Shown: positions 30,188-40,243, numbered from the stretch's first letter. The stretch: 64,000 nucleotides of DNA from Pelagomonas calceolata (GCA_918797485.1 CAKKNE010000002.1:1888501-1952500); one strand, 5' to 3'. The notes: generated by a model from the sequence alone, not told the origin. Made by a program: numbers and translations.

Positions 30188-31537
30188 ATGGCCGCCTCCG
30201 TCGCCTCGGTCCTCGGCTTCGCCGAGGAGCCCGTGGCGGAAAGGAACCCCATCGCCGCGGCGTTCGGCTTCCCGGGCGCCTACTGGTGGGAGGCCGACTA
30301 TAACTTACAACAGCCGCACCGCTACGCGTCGTTTGACGCCGGGTCTGTCTCAGGAACGCCGGAGCGACGGCCCGACGCGCGGCGTTATAGCTCAACAGCA
30401 CCTGCCTGGTTTTCTGGCACTACTCCTCCCAAAAAAACTTTCACCGTGAAGCCGAAAACGCCTCCACTCACACACCTCGACTTTAGACCAAGGCGCCCTC
30501 TAGGCAAAGGCAAGTTCGGCGAGGTGTACCTGACGACGCACCAACCGTCTGGAAGATTATACGCCTTGAAAGTCTTACACAAGCGCTTATTGTACAACTC
30601 GAAGCTACGAGAACGGGCGAGGAACGAGAGACGCATCAACGGCGCGCTGGGGCCGCATCCCTTCATCATCCGGATGCAATACGCGTTCGCCACAGAACGA
30701 TGTCTTTGTTTAGTGTTGGATCTGGCGCCGTGCGGCGAGCTCTTCCAGTTAGTAAAAGTGGCCCACCCCTGGAAGAACGGCAAGACCAAGCCGGGCAAGT
30801 TCCCGGAACAGGCGGCTCGCTTCTACGTCGCCGAATGTTTATTAGCGCTCGAGTTTTTACATGAGCGACGTGTCTTATACCGTGATCTGAAGCCGGAGAA
30901 CGTCCTCATACAGCGCGACGGCCACGTCTGCATTTCTGATTTCGGTCTATCAAAACCAGGAGTGAACCATCCCCTGCGCGGCGCGCGGTCCATGTGCGGC
31001 ACGCCCGAGTACCTCGCGCCGGAGATTCTGAGAGGGTCCCACGAGCACGGGTTGGCTGTCGACTTCTGGTGTTTGGGGGCTTTATTCTACGAGTTACTCG
31101 ATGGCTATCCGCCTTGGTTCACCAAAGATAAGAAAAAGTTACTTGAAAGGGTCGCGCGGCGCGACTTGGAGCTGAAACTACCGCGAGGTCTGAAGCCGAA
31201 ATTATCAAAAGATGGGGAGCTGTGCTTAAGGGCATTGTTGCATCGGGACGCGACCGTCCGACTGGGAAGCGATGGCGACGCCCAGGCCGTCAAGGACCAC
31301 CCGTGCTTCGGCATGGTCGATTTTCAGGGTCTCGCGATGAGGCACGTCGACCCGCCCTTCCTGCCGACGCGTTTCGTGGCCGATTTGCGGAGTGACGAAG
31401 AAGTTTTATGGAGTGACGTCAAGGTCGATGCGGATCGGAAATTGCAGAGGATGGATATTAGTGATGACCGCTTCGACGAGATCTTCGCGAAGTTCGAGTA
31501 TCGGGGGGAGCGCGACGTGCTCCTCGAGGAGGCCTAA
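30188..31537 (+). CDS. AGC-family Ser/Thr protein kinase
   Basis: 449 residues. The kinase domain starts near residue 96: glycine loop LGKGKFGEVYL, catalytic Lys in YALKVLHKR, YRDLKPENVL, metal site ISDFGLSKPG, activation segment RSMCGTPEYLAPE, and AVDFWCLGALFYELLDGYPP. This is the AGC pattern (PKA, Akt, S6K). The usual Thr two residues before CGTPE is Ser here, so PDK1-type activation may use Ser. The C-terminal AGC extension follows (VDFQGLAMRHVDPPFLPT, then DDRFDEIFAKFEY), though it lacks a classic hydrophobic motif with FxxF-S/T-Y. The N-terminal 95 residues are low-complexity. The ATG follows an A-run of 13 and lies 227 bp after a palindrome copy. Confidence 0.92.
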   Translation: MAASVASVLGFAEEPVAERNPIAAAFGFPGAYWWEADYNLQQPHRYASFDAGSVSGTPERRPDARRYSSTAPAWFSGTTPPKKTFTVKPKTPPLTHLDFRPRRPLGKGKFGEVYLTTHQPSGRLYALKVLHKRLLYNSKLRERARNERRINGALGPHPFIIRMQYAFATERCLCLVLDLAPCGELFQLVKVAHPWKNGKTKPGKFPEQAARFYVAECLLALEFLHERRVLYRDLKPENVLIQRDGHVCISDFGLSKPGVNHPLRGARSMCGTPEYLAPEILRGSHEHGLAVDFWCLGALFYELLDGYPPWFTKDKKKLLERVARRDLELKLPRGLKPKLSKDGELCLRALLHRDATVRLGSDGDAQAVKDHPCFGMVDFQGLAMRHVDPPFLPTRFVADLRSDEEVLWSDVKVDADRKLQRMDISDDRFDEIFAKFEYRGERDVLLEEA

Positions 31538-32835
31538 TAAGTTCCAAACATATTACCGGACGCGTCGCAGGCTACCAATAGGCCTAGTGCGCGTCCGACA
31601 TATGCAAGGGCGATCCTTGAAAAGGGGTCGAGGGCTTTCCAGATTTCGTCGACGCGGCACGGCTCTTGCGAAACGGCGCCGAGCAACTGCGGCAGCACGG
31701 CCTGCAACTCTTCCCGCGCTTGTAATCCGCCGCGGTCGTCGCGCTCGACGTCGTCGCGGTCTTCGCCCGACCGTCTTCGTCTCACATAAACACCCCGGTC
31801 CGTGACACCCATGCCGTCGCGACCGGCCAGCGGCGCGTCCTGCGCGGCGCGGTGCGGCGCGAGGCGCTCCTTCCACGCGCCTATCACATCATTCGGCTCG
31901 ACGCCGACCACGCCGGCCAGCTTGTCGAGCTCCGCGACAGCCCGCTGCCAAGCTTTGGAACCATGCCCGTCGCACACGAGGGGCGGTGCCGCGCACCTTC
32001 TCCAGTACGTGTACTTCTCGAGGCGCGCGGCGATTTTCGCCGGCGTGCGGCCGAGCCAGCACTCCTCGGCCGCCGACGCGCACAGCTTCGCCCAGGTCCA
32101 GTCGTACGTCGCGACGGCGACGGTGGCGTGCAGCGACGGCTCCGCGCCGCAGGTCGCCGCGTGCACGAAGCCGCGGGGAACGTACAAGACGTCGCCCCGA
32201 TTTAATGTAGTTTCGACGGCCCGCGGCGCTTGAGATTCAAAGTCCGCGGGCAGCGCAAAGGCCTTGCCGGCTTGTTCGTCGTTGTTCGGGAACGAAACTG
32301 GCGGCACGGCGTACACAACCCAGGACTTCCGCCCTTCGAGCTGGACGACAAAAACATCTCGATCGTCGGCGTGCGCGTCGACGGCCTGGGCATGTGGTGG
32401 CGTGGCGTACAATTGAACATAGGCATGAGGCAGGTGCGTTCTCAGTGAAACCGAGAGCCGCCGGCACGCCTCGTCCACGCAATCCGCGCGGTTCACTATT
32501 AACGAGCATCCATCCAACCACGCGTGCGCCGCCGACGCGTAGTCGCGCGACGCGGCGCCGTCCCTCATGACGATGCCTTGGGCGGGTGGCGTTTAGGCTG
32601 CCGCAAAAATCGCGGACAGGTCGCGCCAGCGCGGCAGCGACGCTAGTATTGATGCGTCGCAGCTGCGTCTGTACAGTTCCGGCCGCTGCTCCCAGGACTC
32701 GCGGAAGAAGTACTTGGCGCTGCGGGGGCCGAGTAGCGCCTCGATGCCCAATCGTCGGCGGTTTTTCCGTTCTCTTGCGGCGGCGCGGCGCGCGCTGCGG
32801 CACCACTTTCGAGTTCTACGGCCAGCGATGGCCAT
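31534..32835 (-). pseudogene. NO66/MINA-like cupin (JmjC-type) oxygenase with an in-frame stop
   Basis: 2-oxoglutarate/Fe(II) oxygenases of this group hydroxylate His in ribosomal proteins. The N-terminal part (IEALLGPRSAKYFFRESWEQ) has the usual entry, and the cupin has the iron ligands HAD in DAHADDRDVFVVQLEGRKSW and the late His in VPRGFVHAATCG. Both parts are in one frame, but a TAA at 32593-32595 separates them (AIFAAA, stop, TPPAQGIVMRDG). No intron with usable splice sites and correct phase removes it. It may be a pseudogene, a sequencing error, or a split gene whose second part starts at 32568. The C-terminal winged-helix part reads WQRAVAELDKLAGVVGV and later VDEIWKALDPFSRIALAYVG. 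Its stop overlaps the kinase stop by 4 bp, tail to tail. Confidence 0.75.
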
Positions 32836-33056
32836 CGCTTGCTTTGGGGCTGTGCAGCCGCAAAAGCCAGCAATGCAGCCGCAAAAGCTTGCGCAGCGCA
32901 GCGCAGTATGTGCAGTGTGCTCACGTTGCTGTTCGCCGGCCCGAAAAGCAGCAGCACGCTGTCGCAGCGTAATGAGGTTTATAAATTAAAAGGTTTGATA
33001 GCCGAATAATGCAAAAGACAGCCAGCGCTGCACCAATTCAGCTGTAGCGCCGGCTT

Positions 33057-33079
33057 GCTAGTATCTTACTGCCGCTAGC
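33057..33079 (+). repeat. intergenic palindrome copy f
   Basis: GCTAGTATCTTAC, TGC, CGCTAGC: 154 bp before the Rab start. Between divergent genes. The remaining sequence of 32836-33232 shows nothing else. Confidence 0.8.
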
Positions 33080-33232
33080 ACACCGTACCGGCCATCGCTT
33101 TCCTTGCCGCCTGTACGGCGGTTACGACTCATACGACTGGCCCGCATTTCTTAGATTAACCCGGTGCGCTGCCCGCTGCTCCTGAACTGGTAATTTTGGC
33201 GCCTCGGGGGCCGCCACAAGCACCGAGGCACT

Positions 33233-33883
33233 ATGACAGCCATTTTCAACTCCGCGGCGGCCCCGAAGAGCTACGAGTTCAAGGTCGTGCTGTTAGGCGA
33301 CCGCGGCGTCGGCAAGACCTGTCTGGTACTACGATTCATCGAGGGCCTGTACAACGCGCGGCAGCAGTCGACGATCGGGGCGTTTTTCCTCACCAAAAAA
33401 ATAAAAACCGCAAGAGGCGACGACTGCAAGATCCAGATCTGGGACACGGCGGGCCAGGAGCGGTTTCGGGCCATGGCGCCCATGTACTACCGCAACGCGG
33501 CGGCGGCCGTGGTCTGCTTCGACGGGACGGACCAACGGACGTTCCAGACGATGCGGACCTGGGTCGAGGAGCTGCGCGCGAACGTCGACGATAAGAAGCT
33601 TGTCATTGCGATCGCGATCACGAAGAGTGATTTGGACGAGAATCGGGCCGAGACGCGACGAAAAGCCGAGGAGTTCGCTTCCAGCATAAACGACGCGTTG
33701 GTGCTGGAGACGTCGGCGAAGAACGATGTTGGGGTCAGAGAGCTCTTCGCGACCGTCGCGGAGCGCGTGATCGAGTTGCGGGGCGAGGAGCTCCTCGCGG
33801 CGTCCGACCGACAAAGGGGCCTGTCCCTGAAAACCGAGCGGGCGCCGGCGCGGGAGCCCGAGCCGTCCAATAGTTGCTGTTAA
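33233..33883 (+). CDS. Rab GTPase, Rab5-like
   Basis: 216 residues. Rab GTPases direct vesicle docking, and the Rab5 group acts on early endosomes. The nucleotide motifs are P-loop GDRGVGKT, switch I QQSTIGAFFLTKKI (close to the Rab5 ESTIGAAFLT), WDTAGQERF, and ETSAKN. The guanine-specificity motif reads TKSD instead of the usual NKxD, a notable change that may alter nucleotide affinity. Two C-terminal Cys (NSCC) would take geranylgeranyl groups. The start is the first ATG. The next gene's stop is 43 bp away on the other strand. Confidence 0.93.
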   Translation: MTAIFNSAAAPKSYEFKVVLLGDRGVGKTCLVLRFIEGLYNARQQSTIGAFFLTKKIKTARGDDCKIQIWDTAGQERFRAMAPMYYRNAAAAVVCFDGTDQRTFQTMRTWVEELRANVDDKKLVIAIAITKSDLDENRAETRRKAEEFASSINDALVLETSAKNDVGVRELFATVAERVIELRGEELLAASDRQRGLSLKTERAPAREPEPSNSCC

Positions 33884-33926
33884 AAATTATACACAAGTTA
33901 GTATGACTACCAGTGGCTCCCATCGT

Positions 33927-36540
33927 TCACGTCCGCGCCGCCGTCGCGGGGTATGTTAAAGACTCGTCGGTCTCCGAGAAGTTGCGCCGCGCCCAGGGCG
34001 CTTCCGAATTCTCGCGTTCGAAATCGCCAAGCTGGCTATCCAACACCTCCGAGAAGGAGCGGCTCGCCGCCGCGCTCGGCGGCTCACGCGGTAAAGGCCG
34101 CGCCACAGCGATCGAACGCACGCGACCCACGGCAGGAGACGCCAGCGGCGACGCCGCCGCCGTCAGCTTCCGGATGTACCTCCTTTCATGCTCCAGCGTC
34201 TCGAACCGATACGCCACCCGGATATCGGGCACGTTCGTCATGCGAATGTCGTTGCCGCCGGCCTCATCATAGCCCTCTCCCAGAAAATGGCGCTTGAACC
34301 TATCTTCCACGCCACTTTGTAGTACGGAATTCCTAGCGATCTCGCAGATGTCCGTCGACGACAGCTTCCAGACCTGGGCCGCTACCGAGTATTCTTCTAC
34401 CAGTGGGTCTTTGGTAAAATGTAACATGAGAGGATCATCGGTAGATAATGAGACATCTAAACCGCGCTTGAAGTACTTCGGGAAGGGGCTCTTCGAGAAG
34501 TCTAAGAATAACCTATTGTTGGATAACGGCGACATCGCGATGCCCATGCGCGCCAAGTAGTACAAGTACTGCAGCGGCGGACTCCTTCGCAGCTGGATGC
34601 CGTGGTTGATCTTCTTCGTGAGTAGAAAGGCCGCGGTTAGATGATCCACATCACCCGCTTCACCACCTGTGCGCAAACCAACCGATGAGTCGGGTGCACC
34701 CGAAAATTCTTCACGAAGTCCTTTCTCGGCGACAACGCGACCATGATGACTGAATCGAGTGGTGTAGGACCCACACCGCCGCGCCGTCGAGCTGGCGTCG
34801 CGTCGATGGCGTGGAGGCCATGATTGAGCCGTGGCGGAGACGCGCCGCGAGAATTTGATTTATGCACAGCTCACCGCAATGAGGTCGGAACTCGAACGTC
34901 GACAGGCCCCGCGACCGTCGTAACGCATTCAAACTTCGAATATTGGCATAGAGGTGGTACATCCAGTAGGCATAGCTCGGCTCGTCGGGCTGATTCCACT
35001 CTGACGGTGTAGCTATAGGGTACCTCGAATCAAGCTTGCGGTCGGGTTTACTCTCGTCATCGACACTATCAAAACCGACGAGAGCCTCCAAAAACGCGTG
35101 CAACTTCGGATGCGAGGCCGGGTCGAGCGAAGCCTCGAACAAGGGCCGGAAGACGTTATCCAAGACTTCCCCGAACGACTCCACCAGACCAGATTTGCGG
35201 TATATTGAATACAATCGGGGAATCTGTACGAGCCACCGGACGTTCGGCGACGACAATTCGTTGTCGACAATCCAAGCCGCTAATTTACTCCATTCATCCA
35301 ATTTCCGGCCATAGACACTGACCCGCCACTCCGCGATCTGGTACTTCGACTGCTCTAAATCGGCAATCACCTCTTTGGTGATTTCCGCGAGGTACCGGCC
35401 CTTCACGTGGTTATCGGTCTTCAGGAAGATTTCCCTCAGTCTCGATTGCCCAGCTGGATTGTACTTGAGGTTGAATCGGTCGAAGCGGTGGAACGTGTCG
35501 TGGGCGTGCATATCTAGCGTATCTATGGATAGGTCATATGCGGTTAGCTTTAACGAACGAAAGACGTCCGCTAATGTTAACAAAGTACCATCCCTCGATA
35601 GAACGATATCCCCGGGAGATTTCTTGAGTTTCGACTTGATGAACCTTAGTAGGTGTTTTTGGTTCATGCAGGCCGAGTGGTGGACATGAGTATCGACTTT
35701 TCGTACATTATAAAAGTCTCTATGTGGTACAGCTTTCTGCGCGGCCAATTCCCGCCAGCCGTTCAGCAACACGTGTAAATTGAATCGTTGTTCTAGCAAG
35801 GCCAAGCGTTTGAACGATAGCGATTTCACGGGCCCGCTCGTCGTGATGGTCCTCAGTTCTTCCAGTGCTGAAGCGAAGTCCTTCAGGGAAGGTATTTCGG
35901 TATCATCGACGACGAAGACGCCGTCCCGACAAGAGAGGCGTGCGAGGTCCATCTTCGCGTAATTACAAGCCTCGTGCGCCGCTTGGAGAGGCGTATACGT
36001 GAGGGGGTCCCTCCGTCTCAGTTTCGCGGTGGTCCGCGGCGTCGACGGTGCGGACCGCGACGGCGATTGGGGCGGCGTGCAGACTTCTGGAGTGTCGTCG
36101 ACCTGCCACTCGGCGTGCAGATCCAGAGCTCGTTGGAGTTTTGCGGCCCCCACGTGGACGTCGTCCGACTCTTCTCCTTCGTCGTCGAACTCGTCGATGT
36201 GGATGCGCTGGAAATGTCTAGCTTCCTTGGCTTCTAGATAAGTAGGGATCTCAGGAACATGGAACAATTCCTGCGTTTGTTCCTGCGTCGACTTGTGAGA
36301 ACGCGCCGGCGACGCGATTGGTGGTGGTGGCGGCGGCGGCGGTCCGTCGCTGTCGTCACTCTCAAAACCAGGGGGCCGCTCCTCTTCCACGCCATGGAGC
36401 GCGGCGCTCGTGGCCCTTATATGTTTGTGGACCTGCAGCATGACCTCCTCCTCGGCCGCTTCGCCGACCTCGGCAAGCGTTTCATCGTCGAAGTCGGCGG
36501 CGGCGTCGCCGGCGGCTAATGACAGGTTGATGGAGGACAT
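33927..36540 (-). CDS. AMPD: AMP deaminase
   Basis: AMP deaminase turns AMP into IMP in the cytosol, regulating the adenylate pool. Two exons (34878-36540 and 33927-34666) give 800 residues. The regulatory N-terminus is acidic and Pro-rich. The catalytic part has the metal-binding [57 protein letters not shown] with the ligand His, [13 protein letters not shown], and [20 protein letters not shown] with the catalytic Asp. HCGE is split by the intron, and splicing at a GC donor restores it exactly. The start [17 protein letters not shown] at 36540 is preferred over an upstream in-frame codon. The C-terminal 80 residues are Ala/Arg-rich. Confidence 0.94.
34667..34877 (-). mobile_element. introner element in the AMP deaminase gene (GC-AG intron)
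   Basis: 211 bp. Ends TGTGCATAAATCAA and TTGGTTTGCGCACA, both diverged. The duplication is GCGGTGAG / GTGGTGAA. Using the first two bases of the left duplication as donor (GC) restores [10 protein letters not shown]. The nearby GT (34874, GTGAGC) would add a Gly residue. The interior has two spaced ACGCCATCGACGCGACG-like cores. Confidence 0.85.
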
Positions 36541-36740
36541 GGTGAGCTGTGCGCTGACGGAGAGGCTTGAAAGAAGCAGTGCAGATCGGGATGCTCTCCG
36601 GACAGCTTGGGGGCGCCCGGGGACGCGCAAAAATCGGGTGGACTGGTGAGGAACGAGCGATGGAGCAAATATATATGTATACGCCCGCAGTGCACAGCCC
36701 TGCTACGTAAAATGCGCCCGATGCCCAAAATCTGATGTAC

Positions 36741-36763
36741 CTAGTGCCTTACACGACGCTAGC
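36741..36763 (+). repeat. intergenic palindrome copy g
   Basis: CTAGTGCCTTAC, ACGA, CGCTAGC: between the divergent AMP deaminase and VHL-like genes. 125 bp before the latter's ATG. The region 36541-36887 also has a TATATATGTATAC run near 36669. Confidence 0.75.
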
Positions 36764-36887
36764 ACCAACTTTTGGTCAAGCGCTTAAGAGCCCTTTGGGC
36801 CACTAGACACACTCAGTGGTTTCAATTCCGACGAGTTCTGAGCTCTTACATCCTTGTAGGCAACTGACAGAACCACAGCACGACAGG

Positions 36888-38156
36888 ATGATTCTAGGCC
36901 TGACCAGGTTGCTCGACGCCCTGCTAGGCAGCAGAGCAGAGGAGCTTGCCCTCATGGAAGCGCATGGAGTCGCCACCCCTCAGCCGTTCTCGCGCGCCGA
37001 CCCGCCCTTCGACGTGATCCTCGACGAAATGGCTGGGTACCTCGGCGTCGCGACTGCGGCGGCCGGACGGATGACCTGCCGCGCCTGGTGCACGGCTCTC
37101 GGCCGCACACAGACTATGGCACAGCTCGTGCAGCGCGAGGCGACGGCGTGCGGGCGCGCGCCACCGCTCGGGTTTGCGGAGTCGCTCGCGCGCAACGACG
37201 GCGCGCACCACGCGTGGCGCCTCGCGCGGGCCGCGCTGCGCCGGCGCAAGCTGGTCGTCGGCGAGCGCTGGGCCCCCCAAGCCGTGCGTTCGATGCGGGC
37301 CGTTCGTGACCTCGTCGCGGGAAATTTTACGAACCGCGAGCGGTGGGCGGGCACGCAGTTTCTCCTTCTTAACGAGAGTGACGTGCCACTCTACGTTCAC
37401 TGGATTAACTTTGACGGTGAAATCGAGGTCCGCCCGGGCGATCGAGTTGAGCCGCGCCCGGCACCGTTCACGCGAGGTGGTTACTTGCTCGGAGCCGCCT
37501 ACAGCGTACCCGCGGGCGTCTTCTATCACACCTCTATCGTTTCTCATGCGTTTGCGATATGTCTGGAGGCCGGCGGCCCTCCCATAGCCTGTTACCAACA
37601 GCGCCGGTCCTATCTGCCGTTTAGCTTTGGCCGAACGTGGATCATCTCTCACGTCCACGGCGTCGCCGTGAGACGCGGCGCGGATGGGCAGCTCGAGGTC
37701 CACGAACTGGCCTGCGTGGACCGGAAGCTCCTCCGGTCAGCGCCCGCGGACGCGCAGACGCGGGTGTCCTTCGACCACATCTACGTCGCGCCGACGGCGG
37801 AACCGATGCGCCGGATCCGCGTGGAGCCGCTGCACGTGCGCGTTCCGCCGCGGGACGCGGACGATTTCGCCTGGTCGACGGAAATCGAGACCGACCTGAC
37901 TCCCTGTGCGCTGGCCGACTTGGTCGCCGGCATCATACTTCCGACGGACCGGCGCGAATGGCTGGCGCAGAGCCAAAATCCGTGGGAGGCCTTCCAGGAT
38001 TTGCGGCCCACGCAACACGGGTGTCCGATTTCGTATTCTTATGCTGACGCTGGCCTCATTGGACAGATGCTCTGGGAGATGATCTGGCGACACTATGACG
38101 CCGGGAACTCGCCGCCGCGGCCTGCCGGTCCCCGCTACGCGTTCGAAGCGCAGTAG
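36888..38156 (+). CDS. protein with VHL-like beta domain and F-box-like N-terminus
   Basis: 422 residues from the first true ATG (MILGLTRLLDALLGSRAEE). Residues 45-85 (FDVILDEMAGYLGVATAAAG, RMTCRAWCTALG) look like an F-box helix set. Residues 158-230 read FLLLNESDVPLYVHWINFDG then EIEVRPGDRVEPRP and TRGGYLLGAAYSV, which follows the pattern of the von Hippel-Lindau beta domain (NxS, VxWxxFDG, PG, Y/W). In animals pVHL recognises hydroxyproline for a cullin ligase. A second similar block begins near residue 250. I infer a substrate adaptor of a ubiquitin ligase, but the ligand residues were not checked. It is probably cytosolic, with no signal peptide. Confidence 0.6.
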   Translation: MILGLTRLLDALLGSRAEELALMEAHGVATPQPFSRADPPFDVILDEMAGYLGVATAAAGRMTCRAWCTALGRTQTMAQLVQREATACGRAPPLGFAESLARNDGAHHAWRLARAALRRRKLVVGERWAPQAVRSMRAVRDLVAGNFTNRERWAGTQFLLLNESDVPLYVHWINFDGEIEVRPGDRVEPRPAPFTRGGYLLGAAYSVPAGVFYHTSIVSHAFAICLEAGGPPIACYQQRRSYLPFSFGRTWIISHVHGVAVRRGADGQLEVHELACVDRKLLRSAPADAQTRVSFDHIYVAPTAEPMRRIRVEPLHVRVPPRDADDFAWSTEIETDLTPCALADLVAGIILPTDRREWLAQSQNPWEAFQDLRPTQHGCPISYSYADAGLIGQMLWEMIWRHYDAGNSPPRPAGPRYAFEAQ

Positions 38157-38470
38157 TGGTGTTGTTGAGTAAGTAGCCCTGTACTAAACTCTTTGGCTCG
38201 GGGCCGGACACCCGCGCGGGCCAGGCTCGCGCGCGCACCGGCGGGCCCAGCGCTCGCCAGCCCAACGACTCTTCCTCCAACCCGAGATGTGCGTCCGCGG
38301 ATCGGACGGCTCGCCGAGCCGACGTGCGGGGCCAGACGAAGACGGTAGCCGGAGCGCGGCCAACAGGCAGCGTATCCCGCCGCCGCATCGCTGCCCCAGG
38401 ACCGTGCGAGGACAGCACGGCCATCGACCAGTCGTCAGCACGCCAGCCAGCGCTTCGCTACGGCGACACG
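38157..38470. other. intergenic region, nothing recognised
   Basis: Between two co-directed genes. No palindromic motif copy, which is one exception to the pattern. An upstream in-frame extension of the next gene is Arg-rich and probably not coding. Confidence 0.4.
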
Positions 38471-40243
38471 ATGGCCGCCATCACCACCCAGGAGGAGCTG
38501 GCCCGGGACGCCACGGGCGCCGGCGCGCGCATGACCAAGGCGATCCTCAAGCAGTGCGCCGTCGACAACGAGGGGTACGAGAGTCCCGAGTTGAACGACA
38601 ATTTGTATTTACATTTTAAGGGCTTCCGTAAAATCGAGAATTTGGAGGAGTACACGGAGCTCAAAGGTTTGTGGTTGGAGGCGAACGGTCTTAGGTGTAT
38701 AGAGAACATCAATCATTTGTCCAAATTGAGATGCATCTTCCTGTCGCGGAATTTGATCGAAACGATCCCATCGACGGCGTTCCAGGGCGTTTCTAGTTTG
38801 GTTATGTTGGACTTGTCTGAGAACCGGCTGACCAAGCTCGAGCATTTAGCTGATAATTGCCCTAATTTAGAAACGTTGAACGTGAACAAGAACGCCCTGC
38901 CTGATGCGGCATCGATAGCCGAACTCGCACTACTTCCCAATCTGAAGAACCTGCAAATAGAACGCAACGAGCTCAAGGGCGAGGACATCATCCAAGCGTT
39001 GGCCGCCCCCCCGCAGCTCTGCGGCATCAACGCGGCGGGCAACCCGTGCGTGCGCGAGATCCCGCAGTGGCGCAAGAAGTGTCTGTGCGTGATGCCTCTC
39101 TTGGCTTACTTGGACCGACCGGTGTTCGAGAACGAGCGCGAGGCTGCGTTGGCCTGGCAAGAAGGCGGCCACGAGGCGGAGCTCAAGTGCAAGCAGGACT
39201 ACGCCCAGCGCAAAAAAGACAAAGATAAACAATCGATGGCGCGCTACCGCCAGTGGCAGAAGGAAGTCCGAGCTCAGCACTTAGAAAGGAAGGCTATGAG
39301 TGTTGATGATAGTGTTGGTGCGAGGTTAGATCGGGAAGCGAGGGAACAACGAAGAGATACGGAGGAGTCGCTCAGGATCGAAGCGCGCGCCCAGGCGGAG
39401 GCGGACGCGGCCCAGATACAATCGGGCAAGATCTTGAGTGCGGACAAGCCGGCGGACCACCGGCCGTTCCTCCCGAAGAACCACCCCGAATATATTGAAG
39501 AGTCGTCTGACGACGAGGACGCGTACTTGAAACAGGCTTATGGTATTACCGACGACCTGCCGCCGCCTCCCGTCAAGCCGAAGGCGTCGAAATTCACGCC
39601 GAAGCCGCCACCCCCACCGGAAGACGTCGTGGAAGTCGTCGAGGAGGATCCCGTCCAGGAAGCGCTGAAGGCAGTGAAAGAAGTGGTCAATGAGGCCGCG
39701 GCGGAGGCCAAGGAGAACAATTTGCCAAACGAACAAGTCGATCGGGTCCAGGAGTCCTTGTATTTGTACAAGAAACAGAAGGAAGCGAAGAAGGCCGGGA
39801 GGTTGGCTCGAGAGCGGGCGAAAGTTACGAAGCCGGCGCCTCAGCAAAAGGTGTGGACCGAGGCCATGGACACGCAACTCTCGGCTCTCGTACGGGAGAC
39901 GTGTTTTGATTTTGAGGAGGTCGCCAAGGGTCTCGGCGAGACGGCGGAGGCGTGTAGAGAAAGATGGAGCTCATTGGATGGCGTCGTCAACGAGGGACCG
40001 CAGGACTTTGGCGGCTTGCGGGGCCCCGTCGCGGGCGTCGCCGTGAGACGGGGCGACGCGCCGGGCGAAGTCTACAAAGGAGATCGGATCCCGACCTTTG
40101 ATGAATTGAAGCGGCGCGCGGCGGCGCTGCCGCCGCGCTTCACGGTGGACCCGGCATCGCTCCCGTCCGTCGGCGACGTGTCCGACGACGACGGCGACGA
40201 GGTGGCGGTGTTTTCGAAGACGGACTTCGACACGCTCGAGTAA
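38471..40243 (+). CDS. DNAAF1: dynein axonemal assembly factor 1 (LRRC50/ODA7-like) with Myb-like domain
   Basis: 590 residues. DNAAF1 helps preassemble outer and inner dynein arms of cilia in the cytosol. The start of the domain is diagnostic: NDNLYLHFKGFRKIENLEEY then TELKGLWLEANGLRCIENI, with six LRRs and the LRR cap GNPCVREIPQWRKKCLCVMP, LAYLDRPVFENEREAALAWQ. A charged coiled coil and Pro-rich linker follow. Near residues 500-550 it adds VWTEAMDTQLSALVRETCFD...ACRERWSSLDG, a SANT/Myb-like fold. Such a tail is unusual for animal DNAAF1 as I know it. If the cell is a non-flagellate pelagophyte, the intact gene suggests a flagellate stage or a new use. The start is the ATG at 38471. Confidence 0.9.
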   Translation: MAAITTQEELARDATGAGARMTKAILKQCAVDNEGYESPELNDNLYLHFKGFRKIENLEEYTELKGLWLEANGLRCIENINHLSKLRCIFLSRNLIETIPSTAFQGVSSLVMLDLSENRLTKLEHLADNCPNLETLNVNKNALPDAASIAELALLPNLKNLQIERNELKGEDIIQALAAPPQLCGINAAGNPCVREIPQWRKKCLCVMPLLAYLDRPVFENEREAALAWQEGGHEAELKCKQDYAQRKKDKDKQSMARYRQWQKEVRAQHLERKAMSVDDSVGARLDREAREQRRDTEESLRIEARAQAEADAAQIQSGKILSADKPADHRPFLPKNHPEYIEESSDDEDAYLKQAYGITDDLPPPPVKPKASKFTPKPPPPPEDVVEVVEEDPVQEALKAVKEVVNEAAAEAKENNLPNEQVDRVQESLYLYKKQKEAKKAGRLARERAKVTKPAPQQKVWTEAMDTQLSALVRETCFDFEEVAKGLGETAEACRERWSSLDGVVNEGPQDFGGLRGPVAGVAVRRGDAPGEVYKGDRIPTFDELKRRAAALPPRFTVDPASLPSVGDVSDDDGDEVAVFSKTDFDTLE

